Shown: one piece after another, positions 9,701-19,800 of the stretch
How the letters are laid out: each line of letters begins with the position of its first letter
Numbering within the stretch: position 1 is the first letter of the stretch
Notes under the pieces: model-generated
Database searches by the model: none
The model's input: the letters and a program-made list of their open reading frames with translations, nothing else
What the model was told of the DNA's origin: nothing
Origin: Paludibacteraceae bacterium
GTDB taxonomy: Bacteria > Bacteroidota > Bacteroidia > Bacteroidales > Paludibacteraceae
DNA: 64,000 nucleotides
Reading direction: 5' to 3'
Assembly: GCA_017962085.1 (NCBI GenBank)
Contig: JAGCWA010000059.1
Span: 87,625-151,624 of the forward strand
Position numbers and translations under genes: made by a program

Positions 9701-11384
9701 AATAGGTCTTTCCACAAAAATTCCTGATAGCAGTTCTTTCTATAGTTTATTCGGCGATTGCACCAGTCTGACGCAGGCTCCGGAATTGCCTGCCACGACA
9801 TTAAGGCCTGGTTGCTATTGGTATATGTTCTCAGGTTGCACGGGTCTAACGCAAGCCCCGGCGTTGCCTGCGACAACATTGGCTGAAATTTGTTATGGTG
9901 ATATGTTCGAAAATTGCACCAGTCTGACGCAAGCCCCGGAACTTCCTGCAACGACGTTGGAACCTACTTGTTATCAATCTATGTTCGCGGGTTGCACCGG
10001 CCTGACACAAGCACCCGAATTGCCTGCTACCACATTGGCTATATTCTGTTATAAACTTATGTTTGCGGGTTGCACCAGCTTGACGCGAGCACCCGAATTA
10101 CCTGCTGCCACATTGGTTGAATGGTGCTATGCACAAATGTTCGCAAATTGCTCAAATTTAACGGAGATCAATGTGTCCTTTGACGAATGGCCTGTCGATA
10201 ACTATGCCACTCCTGACTGGGTTTTAGACGTAGCCCCTACCGGCACCTTCATCTGCCCGAAGGCATTGCATCTTGAGTGTGGTGCGAATAGGATCCCTGC
10301 AGGTTGGACGGTGAAATATATCGAAGATACGGTTGCGGCCAACTACCTCACCTTCTCGGCCGAGGAGGATGGTTCTTCGTTCGGGATTGTGAATAACGGT
10401 GACAACAACCCAGACGTGCAGTATTCTTTGGACGGTGGGGAGACGTGGACTGCCTTAACACAAGGTGACTCGGTCGTATTAGCCCATAAGGGAGACAAGG
10501 CTTTGCTGAGAGGAAATAATCCCGAAGGGCTCTCGAAGGATGGGAATCAATATTCAACATTTAAAATGACAGGGAAAGTGGCTGCCAGCGGTAGTGTGAT
10601 GAGCCTAATCGATGGAGTAGGTGTTTCTACGGAGATTCCTAAAGCTGAATGTTTTAATAGTTTATTCAATGATTGCGCTAGTCTGACGCAAGCTCCGGAA
10701 TTGCCAGCGACGAAATTGAACTGGCGCTGTTATGAATCTATGTTCGCTGGTTGCACCAGTCTGACGCAAGCCCCCGAATTGCCTGCTACGACATTGGTTG
10801 ATGGTTGTTACTGGGAGATGTTCTCGGGTTGCACCAGTCTGACACAAGCCCCGGAATTGCCTGCCACGAAGACTGATCGTTATTGTTATCAATACATGTT
10901 CTCTGGCTGCACCAGTCTGACGAAGGCCCCTGTATTGCCTGCCACGTTCTTGGCTGGTTATTGTTATTATAGCATGTTCTCCGGTTGCACCAGTTTGTCG
11001 GAAATCAATGTCTCATTTGATGAATGGTCTGACGTCTTCACTGGTGACTGGGCTGTAAGTGTAGCCCCTACCGGCACCTTCATCTGCCCGAAAGAATTGC
11101 CTCTTGAGTATGGAGTGAGCAGGATACCGGAGGGTTGGACGGTGAAATATATAGAGGATGGTTCTGGCGTAAATACCACCTTGGCCGACAACATCTCCGT
11201 ATGGACCGATGGCCTCACCGTCTACGTCCATGGGGCGGAGGGGAAGGTCTCCCTCTATGACATGTCGGGCAAGAGAGTCGCAGTCTCCAACTCCAAGGCC
11301 GAGGAGCGTGCGCTGAGCGTCCCGGCTAAGGGTGTCTATGTGGTCCGGACGAATAATGGTACATCGGATGTGTTGGTGCGCTAA
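6717..11384 (+). CDS. Giant secreted Cys-rich BspA/LRR-like repeat protein, paralogue 2
   Basis: A 1555-residue protein starting with a clear Sec signal peptide (MRKIFTAFMMMLCAVCMASA, cleavage expected just before ANYLTF). It has four NYLTF-type modules. The first module carries about 14 of the MFxxCxSLTQAPELPATTLA repeats, the longest run in the cluster. A linker between modules 1 and 2 contains a tandem duplication of the hexapeptide DTVAIH. The C-terminus has the type IX sorting domain (GKVSLYDMSGKRVAVS). The gene starts 47 bp after the stop of paralogue 1, so co-transcription is plausible. An 86-bp stretch (8541-8626) is identical to part of paralogue 4. Surface-exposed adhesin or binding protein is the usual suggestion for BspA-like repeats, but nothing here identifies a ligand. 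Confidence 0.92.
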   Translation: MRKIFTAFMMMLCAVCMASAANYLTFTAEEDSSTFGIDFGKNINPNVQYSLDGGNTWKELTNGDTAVLVHKGDKALLKGNNPHEFSRSTEPYSSASFTMTGKIAASGSVMSLIDGVGLSTEIPCDFCFYSLFRLCANLTQAPELPATKLTKGCYLKMFSSCMSLTQAPELPATTLAEHCYESMFWNCTGLTQTPELPATTLADSCYFGMFYGCTSLTQAPELPATTLTIYCYESMFYGCTSLTQAPELPATVLAGNCYDEMFSGCTSLTQAPELSATTMAKACYYGMFRGCTSLTQAPKLPATTLAKLCYSYMFSNCSSLTQAPELPATTLADGCYGGMFSGCTSLTQAPELPATTLANNCYNSMFSGCTSLTQAPELPVTALAERCYSGMFYLCTSLTQAPELPATTLTIYCYESMFQGCISLTQAPELPATTLDAYCYKDMFASCASLTQAPELPATTLKKQCYYGMFYGCKNLSQIHVSFESWGNNEETNGWVQYVASTGTFICPKDLPLEYRISRIPKGWTAQYVDDTVAIHDTVAIHDTVVVETNYLTFTAEEDGSSFGIVNNGGNNPDVQYSLDGGKTWTALAGGDSVLLAHKGDKALLKGNNPQGFSKDYDHYSAFKMIGKVAASGSVMSLIDSTGLSTKIPKSYCFLYLFKDCTSLTQAPELPATTLVESCYVEMFSGCTSLTQAPELPATTLADGCYYGMFSDCTSLTQAPELPVTSLSFYCYAGMFSGCTSLTQAPELPATTLAEGCYATMFWNCTSLTRAPELPATTLAVDCYRNMFQGCTSLTQAPELPATTLADNCYFGMFKGCASLTQAPELPATTLNRGCYSEMFISCTSLSEIKVSFDDWKDEDYTLEWVVDVAPTGTFICPKTLALEYGISWIPEGWTVKYIEDMANYLTFTAEEDSSTFGFVNARKNNPNVQYSLDGGETWTSLAEGKTVVLAHKGDKALLRGDNPKGFSKDWYQYSYFKMTGKVAASGSVMSLIDGIGLSTKIPDSSSFYSLFGDCTSLTQAPELPATTLRPGCYWYMFSGCTGLTQAPALPATTLAEICYGDMFENCTSLTQAPELPATTLEPTCYQSMFAGCTGLTQAPELPATTLAIFCYKLMFAGCTSLTRAPELPAATLVEWCYAQMFANCSNLTEINVSFDEWPVDNYATPDWVLDVAPTGTFICPKALHLECGANRIPAGWTVKYIEDTVAANYLTFSAEEDGSSFGIVNNGDNNPDVQYSLDGGETWTALTQGDSVVLAHKGDKALLRGNNPEGLSKDGNQYSTFKMTGKVAASGSVMSLIDGVGVSTEIPKAECFNSLFNDCASLTQAPELPATKLNWRCYESMFAGCTSLTQAPELPATTLVDGCYWEMFSGCTSLTQAPELPATKTDRYCYQYMFSGCTSLTKAPVLPATFLAGYCYYSMFSGCTSLSEINVSFDEWSDVFTGDWAVSVAPTGTFICPKELPLEYGVSRIPEGWTVKYIEDGSGVNTTLADNISVWTDGLTVYVHGAEGKVSLYDMSGKRVAVSNSKAEERALSVPAKGVYVVRTNNGTSDVLVR

Positions 11385-11418
11385 GGGGCACCAACGCAAT
11401 CCGGTTATAAATACTAGG

Positions 11419-11612
11419 GTGTCGCCCTTTCAGGGCTATGATTGCACCGCCGCATTATTCACAGGGGTTTACACCCCTGCCTGGGGGATGTCGCCCTTTC
11501 AGGGCTATCAATAATGTGCCTGTCGTTTCACACACACACAGGGGTTCACACCCCTGCCTGTGTTGTCACCGCCCCGTTGGGGCTCAGGTCGTGCGGGTCG
11601 GGTAAGGATGCG
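11419..11612. repeat. Composite palindromic intergenic repeat, locus 1
   Basis: Several short perfect inverted repeats follow each other: GCCCTTTCAGGGC at 11424-11436 and again at 11493-11505, CAGGGGTTTACACCCCTG at 11462-11479, a variant CAGGGGTTCACACCCCTG at 11539-11556, and GCCCCGTTGGGGC at 11571-11583. The same ordered set recurs at 25354-25437 and 31326-31407. It resembles a REP-like element. It sits in the spacer between repeat-protein paralogues 2 and 3. Confidence 0.85.
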
Positions 11613-11649
11613 CTGGAGAGAAGTTTAAGTAGAAAAAAATATATAGCTT

Positions 11650-14600
11650 ATGAAGAAAATATTTACAGCTTTCATGATGATGCTCTGCGCCGCATGTGTG
11701 GCGAGTGCGGCTAACTACCTGACCTTCACGGCTGCGGAGGATGGGTCTACGTTTGGAATAAAAAACACGTATAACGACCCTGATGTCCAATACTCGTTGG
11801 ATGACGGGGCGACGTGGAACCTCTTGGCGGATGGTGCCTCGATCCCTTTGGCAAAGAAAGGGGATAGGGCTTTGTTGAAGGGTAATAATCCTGAGGGCTT
11901 CTCCTCTGATTATTTGAATTGCACGCAATTCGTGATGTCCGGCTCCATCTCCGCCAGCGGAAGCGTGATGAGTTTGATTGACGGTAAGGGTGAAAGCCTT
12001 ACCATCCCGAACAAAAAATGTTTCTATTATTTGTTCAGCAATTGTGAAAGCTTGGTACAGGCGCCCGAACTGCCCGCCACCCATTTGGCGGATAGTTGCT
12101 ATGCTAACATGTTCTATTTCTGTACCAACTTGGAGAAGGCGCCCGAACTACCTGCCACAGAGTTGGCGGAGTATTGTTATTTTGCCACGTTCGCCTGCTG
12201 CCGCAAAATGGTGGATGTGCCACAGTTGCCCGCCAGTGTGATGGTCAAGGGATGCTATAATTCCATGTTCCTCGGATGCTATAGCTTGAAACAAGCACCC
12301 GAATTGCCTTCCACCGAGTTGGCCAATAGTTGCTACGCGAATATGTTCGCCTATTGCATCGGTTTGGAGAAAGCCCCTGAACTTCCGGCGACGGTAGTGG
12401 TGGACAGTTGTTATCTCTGTATGTTCTCCCGCTGTGACAGTCTGACGCAGGCGCCGGCACTGCCTGCCACCGAGTTGGCGTACAGGTGCTACTATAGCAT
12501 GTTCGATTATTGCGTATCCCTGGAGGTCGCGCCTGAATTGCCGGCCACAACATTGGCGGAGCAGTGTTACTACAATATGTTCTCGGAATGTTTCAGTCTG
12601 AAAAAGGCTCCGGAACTGCCCGCCACCGAGTTGGTGAAGGGTTGCTACACGTTCATGTTCCATGATTGCACAAGCCTCTCTGAAGTCAAAGCGCACTTCA
12701 CTTCGTGGGAATATGTGGGCTATACTTATTGGTTGTCGGCAGTCGCCTGGCCGGGTACATTCTATTGCCCGAGGGAACTTGCCAAAGACACCTTCCCTTC
12801 TGATATTCCTTACAGATGGGTGGTGAAATACAATGAGGGGATCGACACCACCGCCAACTACCTTACTTTCACGGCCGAGGAGGATGGCTCATCCTTCATG
12901 ATAGAGCACCACTATATGGAGAGATTCCCGAATATCCGGTATTCCTTGGATGGCGGAGAGTCGTGGGCCGCTTTGATGTATGGTGACACGGTTTTCTTGC
13001 CGAAGAAAGGGGACAGGGCGATGTTGAGTGGAAATAATCCGGCGGGTCTTTCTCAGTCTTACACCTCATATTCGAGCTTCATCATGAATGGGAAAATAGC
13101 GGCCAGCGGTAGTGTGATGAGCCTGATTGACGTGGATGGCCTTTCCACGGAAATCCCTAACGGACATTGCTTCTGTCGATTGTTCGAGGGTTGCACCAGT
13201 CTGACGCAAGCCCCTGAATTACCAGCCACGACATTGACAGAGAAGTGTTACGGCGAAATGTTCTTGGGTTGCACCAGCCTGTCGGAAATCCATGTCTCAT
13301 TTTCTGACTGGGGTTCTGACTCGTGGACTGGTAGTTGGGTGAAAGACGTTGCCCCGACCGGCACCTTCATCTGCCCGTACACCCTGCCTCTGCGCTATGG
13401 AGAGAGCTGGATACCGAAGGATTGGGCGGTGAAATATGCTGGGGGTGAAGCCAACTACCTCACCTTCACCGCTGAGGAGGATGGTTCTACGTTCGGAATC
13501 ATAAATAACGATGGAAATAATCCGAATATCCAGTACTCATTAGATGGCGGGTCGACATGGTCCGTATTAACAGCTGACGATTTGGTTACCTTGCGGAAGA
13601 AAGGTGATCAAGCCATGTTGAGGGGATTAAATCCTAATGGATTCTCTCGCATGGAGACATCTGTGAAAATCTCTCGTTTCAAGATGACCGGCAAGATCGC
13701 GGCCAGCGGAAGCGTGATGAGCCTTGTGGACGGAGTGGGCAACTCAACCGTTATCCCTGTCAAGGGATGTTTCAAAAATCTCTTCTCTATGTGTTCCTGC
13801 CTTACGCAGGCTCCTGAGTTGCCTGCTACTACGTTGACCGATTATTGCTATAGTGGAATGTTCAATCAATGTACTGGTCTGAAAAAGGTCCCTGCATTGC
13901 CCGCCACGACGTTGAAACCTGACTGTTATGATGGAATGTTCGCGGATTGCACCAGTCTGATCGAAGCTCCTGAGATGTCTGCTACGACGCTGGACGAGTA
14001 TTGCTACAGCTATATGTTCTTGGGGTGTAAAAAGCTAAAAAATGCCCCTGCATTGCCAGCCACGAAATTGGCATATGCTTGTTACGCGTCCATGTTCGAT
14101 GGTTGCGTCAGCCTAACTGAAGCTCCGGAATTGCCGGCCACGGAGTTGGCGGAGTCCTGTTATGAAGAGATGTTCAAAGGGTGCAAAAGTTTAAAGAAAG
14201 CACCTGCACTGCCCGCTCCTGTATTGGTTAATATGTGTTACAATAGAATGTTCTGGGGCTGTGCGAATTTGTCTGAGATTGAAGTCTCCATCGAGGACTG
14301 GATTCTTGAAGGATCGTACGGGAACACAGCCTATGAATGGGTATATAACGTTGCGCCGACCGGCACCTTCGTCTGCCCGAAAGCCTTGCCGCTGGAGTAT
14401 GGTTCGTGCAGAATACCGGATGGTTGGACGGTGAAATATCTTGACGATACGGCTGTGGTCGTGTATGTGGTCGGCCAGCTCTCCTTCACCGCTGAGGAGG
14501 AAGAATCCACATTCGAATTGGTGAATAATGGTAACACCCCGAATGTCGAGTACTCCAAGGATGGGGGAAAAACTTGGACCCCTCTCACCCCAGGGGAACC

Positions 14601-16755
14601 TGTCGTTTTGGATGAAATAGGCGAAACGGCCCTGCTGAGGGGAAATAACCCTGATGGTTTCTCGCAATCATGGGACAACTATTCGAATTTCTCGATGACG
14701 GGAAGGATCTCCGCCAGAGGAAACGTGATGAGCCTGTTGGATGGAACGGGCGAATCCACCGTCATCCCTAATGATTATTGTTTCTGTCGACTGTTCGAGA
14801 ATTGCGAAGCTTTGGTGAAAGCCCCTGTATTGCCTGCCACCACCTTGACGAAGGGGTGCTACAAGGCCATGTTTATGGAGTGCGTGGATTTAAAGATGGC
14901 GCCTGAATTGCCTGCCACGACATTGGCTGATAGTTGTTATGCGTATATGTTCTTCCATTGCGAAGACATTGGTCAAACTCCAGTGTTGCCCGCCATGACG
15001 ATGTCTGTCGGCTGTTATGCATATATGTTCTCATGTTGCTATTGTCTGCTTGATATCGTGGATTTACCTGCCACGACGCTGGCGGAGAGCTGTTATGCGA
15101 ATATGTTCAATGGTTGTGAGAGCTTGATGAATGCACCTGCGTTGCCCGCCACAACGTTAAAAAAGTGTTGTTATGCATATATGTTCGCGGGTACTACATT
15201 ACATCAGGCGCCAGAATTGCCAGCCACGACGTTAGCTGATAGTTGTTATGCATATATGTTTGTCTCATGTAACTTCCCTGAGGCTCCGAAATTGCCAGCC
15301 ATGACGCTGGCGGAGGGATGTTATAGCCATATGTTCGTGGGATGCTGCTCCATAGATAAGACGCCAGAACTGCCTGCCACCACATTGGCTACTGGCTGTT
15401 ATTCGTATATGTTCGATGATTGTTCGCAATTTCAGGAGATCCCGGAATTGCCAGCCACGACGTTGGCTAAGGATTGCTATTCTTACATGTTCCGTGATTG
15501 TTATTACTTACATAGTGTCGTATTGCCAGCCACGACGTTGGCGGAAGATTGCTATTCCTATATGTTCGCTGGTTGTGATGAATTGTCGGAAGTCAGGGTT
15601 TCTTTTGATCAGTGGCAAACTGCGGACGGGAAGGAGTCTAGTGTCATGTTCCTCGCAGGGGTGCGCGATACTGGTACTTTCTACTGCCCGAAAGCCTTGG
15701 CGCTGGAATATGGAAGGAACAGGATACCTAGTGGTTGGACGGTGAAATATATCGAGGAAGAACCAAACTATCTGACATTCACGGCTGAGGAGGATAACGT
15801 CAGCGTCGTGGTCACGGAAGGTGAAGCGGGCGGCGGTGACATCCAGCCTGCCCCTTATCCGCAACTCTCGGATGAGTCCGCCGTTGCCTCTGTGGAGGGG
15901 GAGAAGAGACCGGTTATGAGAAGGAACCTCCCTTCTACGGGTGTTGACCTGAAGTATTCGACGGACGGCGGCGAGACGTGGACGGAGATGAAACCTGGCA
16001 CGCCTGTCACCTTGGCGAAGAAGGGGGATAAAATCCTGTTCAAGGGTAATAACCCGTCCGGATTCTCCACCGAGACGCAACGCATCCAATTTGATATCGA
16101 GGGTACCGCCTCCGCGAGCGGAAGCGTGATGAGCCTGATAGACGAGATAGGAGGGACTACAACCATCCCGAACGAGTATTGCTTCGCCAGCCTCTTCGAA
16201 AACTGCGCAGGGCTCACGAAAATGCCTGATTTGAGCGCTACGACGCTGAAGGCATACTGCTACAAGGATATGTTCCGCGGGTGCACGAGCCTGACGTCAA
16301 CAACCGAGTTGCCTGCCACCACGCTCGAGGAGGGTAGCTATGAGGGAATGTTCTATGACTGCGAGAACCTCTCCGAGGTGAGCGTGTCGTTCTCCGACTG
16401 GGCGGACGGAACGGAGGATTGGCTCCATGGGGTCGCTCCTGAAGGTAAGGTCATCAGTCCTGCCAGCCTTGCGCCAAACGTCGGGGATGATTATGTGCCG
16501 GATGGGTGGGCGCTCGTTCCGGATAGCATCCTCACAGGCGTGGCCAATGCCTTAGCCAGCGGCGTCACCGTATGGAGCGATGGTCTCACCATCTACGTCC
16601 GTGGTGCGGAGGGGGAGGTTTCCCTCTATGATCTGTCGGGCAAGCGGGTGGCGGTCTCCAGCTCCGCGGATGAGGTACGTGCGTTGAGCGTGCCAGCCAA
16701 GGGTGTTTATGTGGTCCGCACCAGTGACGGGGAGAAATCCGTGCTAGTGCGCTAA
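11650..16755 (+). CDS. Giant secreted Cys-rich BspA/LRR-like repeat protein, paralogue 3 (most diverged)
   Basis: A 1701-residue protein with signal peptide (MKKIFTAFMMMLCAACVASA) and five modules. It is the most diverged copy. Many repeats lack the canonical TSLTQAP core (for example LEKAPELPATELA or IDKTPELPATTLA), module 4 opens with QLSFTAEEEEST instead of NYLTFTAEEDGS, and module 5 carries an insertion of about 40 residues with a Gly-rich stretch (EAGGGDIQPAPYPQL) before the YSTDGGETWTEM segment. The type IX sorting domain is present (EVSLYDLSGKRVAVSS). The 265-bp gap before it holds a palindromic repeat array. The spread of repeat variants suggests this copy escaped the homogenisation seen between its neighbours. 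Confidence 0.92.
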   Translation: MKKIFTAFMMMLCAACVASAANYLTFTAAEDGSTFGIKNTYNDPDVQYSLDDGATWNLLADGASIPLAKKGDRALLKGNNPEGFSSDYLNCTQFVMSGSISASGSVMSLIDGKGESLTIPNKKCFYYLFSNCESLVQAPELPATHLADSCYANMFYFCTNLEKAPELPATELAEYCYFATFACCRKMVDVPQLPASVMVKGCYNSMFLGCYSLKQAPELPSTELANSCYANMFAYCIGLEKAPELPATVVVDSCYLCMFSRCDSLTQAPALPATELAYRCYYSMFDYCVSLEVAPELPATTLAEQCYYNMFSECFSLKKAPELPATELVKGCYTFMFHDCTSLSEVKAHFTSWEYVGYTYWLSAVAWPGTFYCPRELAKDTFPSDIPYRWVVKYNEGIDTTANYLTFTAEEDGSSFMIEHHYMERFPNIRYSLDGGESWAALMYGDTVFLPKKGDRAMLSGNNPAGLSQSYTSYSSFIMNGKIAASGSVMSLIDVDGLSTEIPNGHCFCRLFEGCTSLTQAPELPATTLTEKCYGEMFLGCTSLSEIHVSFSDWGSDSWTGSWVKDVAPTGTFICPYTLPLRYGESWIPKDWAVKYAGGEANYLTFTAEEDGSTFGIINNDGNNPNIQYSLDGGSTWSVLTADDLVTLRKKGDQAMLRGLNPNGFSRMETSVKISRFKMTGKIAASGSVMSLVDGVGNSTVIPVKGCFKNLFSMCSCLTQAPELPATTLTDYCYSGMFNQCTGLKKVPALPATTLKPDCYDGMFADCTSLIEAPEMSATTLDEYCYSYMFLGCKKLKNAPALPATKLAYACYASMFDGCVSLTEAPELPATELAESCYEEMFKGCKSLKKAPALPAPVLVNMCYNRMFWGCANLSEIEVSIEDWILEGSYGNTAYEWVYNVAPTGTFVCPKALPLEYGSCRIPDGWTVKYLDDTAVVVYVVGQLSFTAEEEESTFELVNNGNTPNVEYSKDGGKTWTPLTPGEPVVLDEIGETALLRGNNPDGFSQSWDNYSNFSMTGRISARGNVMSLLDGTGESTVIPNDYCFCRLFENCEALVKAPVLPATTLTKGCYKAMFMECVDLKMAPELPATTLADSCYAYMFFHCEDIGQTPVLPAMTMSVGCYAYMFSCCYCLLDIVDLPATTLAESCYANMFNGCESLMNAPALPATTLKKCCYAYMFAGTTLHQAPELPATTLADSCYAYMFVSCNFPEAPKLPAMTLAEGCYSHMFVGCCSIDKTPELPATTLATGCYSYMFDDCSQFQEIPELPATTLAKDCYSYMFRDCYYLHSVVLPATTLAEDCYSYMFAGCDELSEVRVSFDQWQTADGKESSVMFLAGVRDTGTFYCPKALALEYGRNRIPSGWTVKYIEEEPNYLTFTAEEDNVSVVVTEGEAGGGDIQPAPYPQLSDESAVASVEGEKRPVMRRNLPSTGVDLKYSTDGGETWTEMKPGTPVTLAKKGDKILFKGNNPSGFSTETQRIQFDIEGTASASGSVMSLIDEIGGTTTIPNEYCFASLFENCAGLTKMPDLSATTLKAYCYKDMFRGCTSLTSTTELPATTLEEGSYEGMFYDCENLSEVSVSFSDWADGTEDWLHGVAPEGKVISPASLAPNVGDDYVPDGWALVPDSILTGVANALASGVTVWSDGLTIYVRGAEGEVSLYDLSGKRVAVSSSADEVRALSVPAKGVYVVRTSDGEKSVLVR

Positions 16756-16801
16756 GGGTGCGCTGGCGAGAAGATTAAGTAGAAAAAAAATTTTTTAGCT
16801 T

Positions 16802-19800
16802 ATGAAGAGAATATTTACAGCTTTCATGATGATGCTCTGCGCCGCATGCGTGGCGAGCGCGGCCAACTACCTTACCTTCACGGCGGAGGAGGATAGTTCT
16901 TCGTTTGGAATTGTGAACGCAGGGAATAATCCTGACGTGCAGTATTCATTGGATGGTGGAGAAACCTGGACCGCACTGGCTGCAGGCGATACCATCACGT
17001 TGGCCCATAAGGGTGACAAGGCTTTGTTGAGGGGAGATAATCCGGAAGGGTTCTCAAAGAGTAGGAGTCAGTATTCAACCTTTAAGATGACCGGGAAGGT
17101 GGCCGCCAGCGGTAGCGTGATGAGCCTGATCGATGGCGTAGGCCTTTCTACGGAGATTCCTAATGGGTACTGTTTCTGTAGATCGTTCAGAGCTTGCACC
17201 AGTCTCACCCGAGCCCCTGAATTGCCTGCCACGACATTGACCGCTTTTTGTTATGACGCGATGTTCTTAGGTTGCACGAATCTGAAACAAGTTCCTACGC
17301 TGCCTGCCACGACGTTGGCTAATTTTTGTTATGACGGGATGTTCGCGGGATGCACGAGTCTGACGCAAACCCCTGAACTGCCAGTTACGACATTGGCAAG
17401 TGGTTGTTATTATTCCATGTTCTCGGATTGCAAGAGTCTGACGCAAGCCCCCGCATTGCCTGCGACGACGTTAGCGGATAGTTGTTACATGTATATGTTC
17501 TCAGGTTGCACCGGTCTATCTGAGATCCATGTCTCATTTGACGATTGGAGGAATGCCGGTTATTCCACTGCTTATTGGGTCGAAAACGTAGCTCCAAGCG
17601 GCACCTTCATCTGTCCTGAGAATTTGCCTCTTGAATATGGGGCGAATAGGATACCGTTAGGTTGGAGGGTGAAAAAAGTTATTGATGGAGATACTGTAGA
17701 TGTGCTGCCTGTCAACCGCGATTTACTCACCTTCACGGCAGAGGAGGATGGCTCTACGTTCGGAATTATGAACGAAAAAAATAATCCCAACGTGCAGTAT
17801 TCCTTGAATGGTGGAGAAACATGGAACGCCTTAGCTGCAGGAGATACCATCACGTTGGCCCATAAGGGTGACAAGGCTTTGTTGAGGGGAAATAATCCGG
17901 AAGGGTTCTCAAGGAGTAGAACTCAATATTCAACTTTCGAGATGACCGGGAAAGTGTCCGCCAGCGGCAGTGTGATGAGCCTGATTGACGGCGTAGGCAA
18001 AACTCTTGTTGTCCCTGCTAGTTTTTGTTTCCATAGTCTGTTCGAAGGTTGCACGAGTCTGACGCAAGCCCCTGAATTGCCAGCTACGACGTTGACTGAA
18101 AATTGTTACAGAGCAATATTCTCTGGTTGCACCAGTTTGACGCAAGCCCCCGCATTGCCTGCCACGACATTGGCTTATAGTTGTTATGAATCTATGTTCT
18201 CAGGTTGCACCAGTCTGACGCAAGCGCCCAAACTGCCAGCAACTACGTTGGCTGAAGCTTGTTATTTCGGGATGTTCTCTAGTTGTACCAGTCTGACGCA
18301 AGCACCCGAATTGCCTGCGACGACATTGGCTTATAGTTGTTATAAAAAAATGTTCAGTTCATGTGACCTCCTCCGTCAAGCCCCAGAATTGCCAGCAACG
18401 ACGTTGGTAAGTGCTTGTTATCAATACATGTTCTCAGGTTGCACCAGTCTGACGCAAGCCCCCGAATTGCCAGCTCCTGAATTGATAGCCCACTCAAACG
18501 TGGAAATTAGTTGTTATTTCGGAATGTTCTCAGAGTGTACGAACTTGTCTGAAATCAGTGTGGCCTTCGTCAAGTGGAAAGATAGCACTGATCGTTGGGA
18601 AGACAACACTTATCGTTGGGTCGAAAACGTCGCCCCTACCGGCACCTTCATCTGCCCGAAAGCCTTGCCGCTTGAATATGGAGAGAATAGAATACCGGAA
18701 GGGTGGACGGTGAAATATATAGAGGATATGGCCAACTACCTCACCTTCACGGCTGAGGAGGATGGCTCCACGTTCGGAATTGTGAACGGAAGGAATAGCC
18801 CTAACGTGCTGTATTCGTTAGACGGTGGGAAGACGTGGACCGCTTTGGCGGGAGGCGATACGGTCGTATTAGCCCATAAGGGAGACAAGGCCTTGCTGAA
18901 AGGAAATAATCCACATGGGTTCTCACAGAATTATATGGAATATCAGTCGTCTTTCAAGATGACAGGGAAAATTGCCGCCAGTGGCAGCGTGATGAGCCTG
19001 ATTGATGGAACAGGTCTTTCTTCAGAAATACGTGGGGTTGAATGTTTCGGTAGTTTATTCGAAAACTGCACTAGCCTGACGCAAGCCCCTGAATTGCCTG
19101 CCGTGACATTGGCTAATTATTGTTATGCATATATGTTCAGAGGTTGTACGAGTCTGACGCGAGCCCCCGAATTGCCGGCTACGACGTTGGCTGATGGTTG
19201 TTACTGGGAGATGTTCTCAGGTTGCACCAGTCTGACGCAAGCCCCTGAATTGCCTGCTACGACGTTGACGGAAGATTGTTATGCATATATGTTCAGAGGT
19301 TGTACGAGTCTGACGCAAGCTCCTGCATTGATAGCGACGAAATTGGCTGGAGGTTGTTACTGTGAGATGTTCTCAGGTTGCACCAGTCTGACGCAAGCCC
19401 CTGCATTGCCTGCTACTACATTGGCCGATGCTTGTTATTCTTATATGTTCTCTAGTTGCACCAGCCTCACAGAAGCGCCTGCATTGCCTGCGACGACATT
19501 GGCTAATAATTGTTATTATAGCATGTTCTCGGGTTGCACCAGTCTGACGAAAGCTCCGAATTTGCCGGCTCCGGAATTGCCAGCCCCCGTAAATAAGAAT
19601 TTTTGTTACGGATCTATGTTCTTAAACTGTACTAACTTGTCGGAAATCAGTGTCGCCTTCAACGTGTGGGATGACAACACTTCTTGGTGGGTCAAAGACG
19701 TTGCCCCTACCGGCACCTTCATCTGTCCGAAAGACTTGCCTCTTGAGTATGGGGTGAGCAGGATACCAGAGGGTTGGACGGTGAAATATATAGAGGACAT

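Noticed and set aside
11442-11714. Open frame across the palindromic array before paralogue 3
   Set aside because: It is made of the GC-rich inverted repeats, overlaps the start of paralogue 3, and its sequence (GVHTPACVVT) recurs wherever the repeat occurs, as in 25347-25553.
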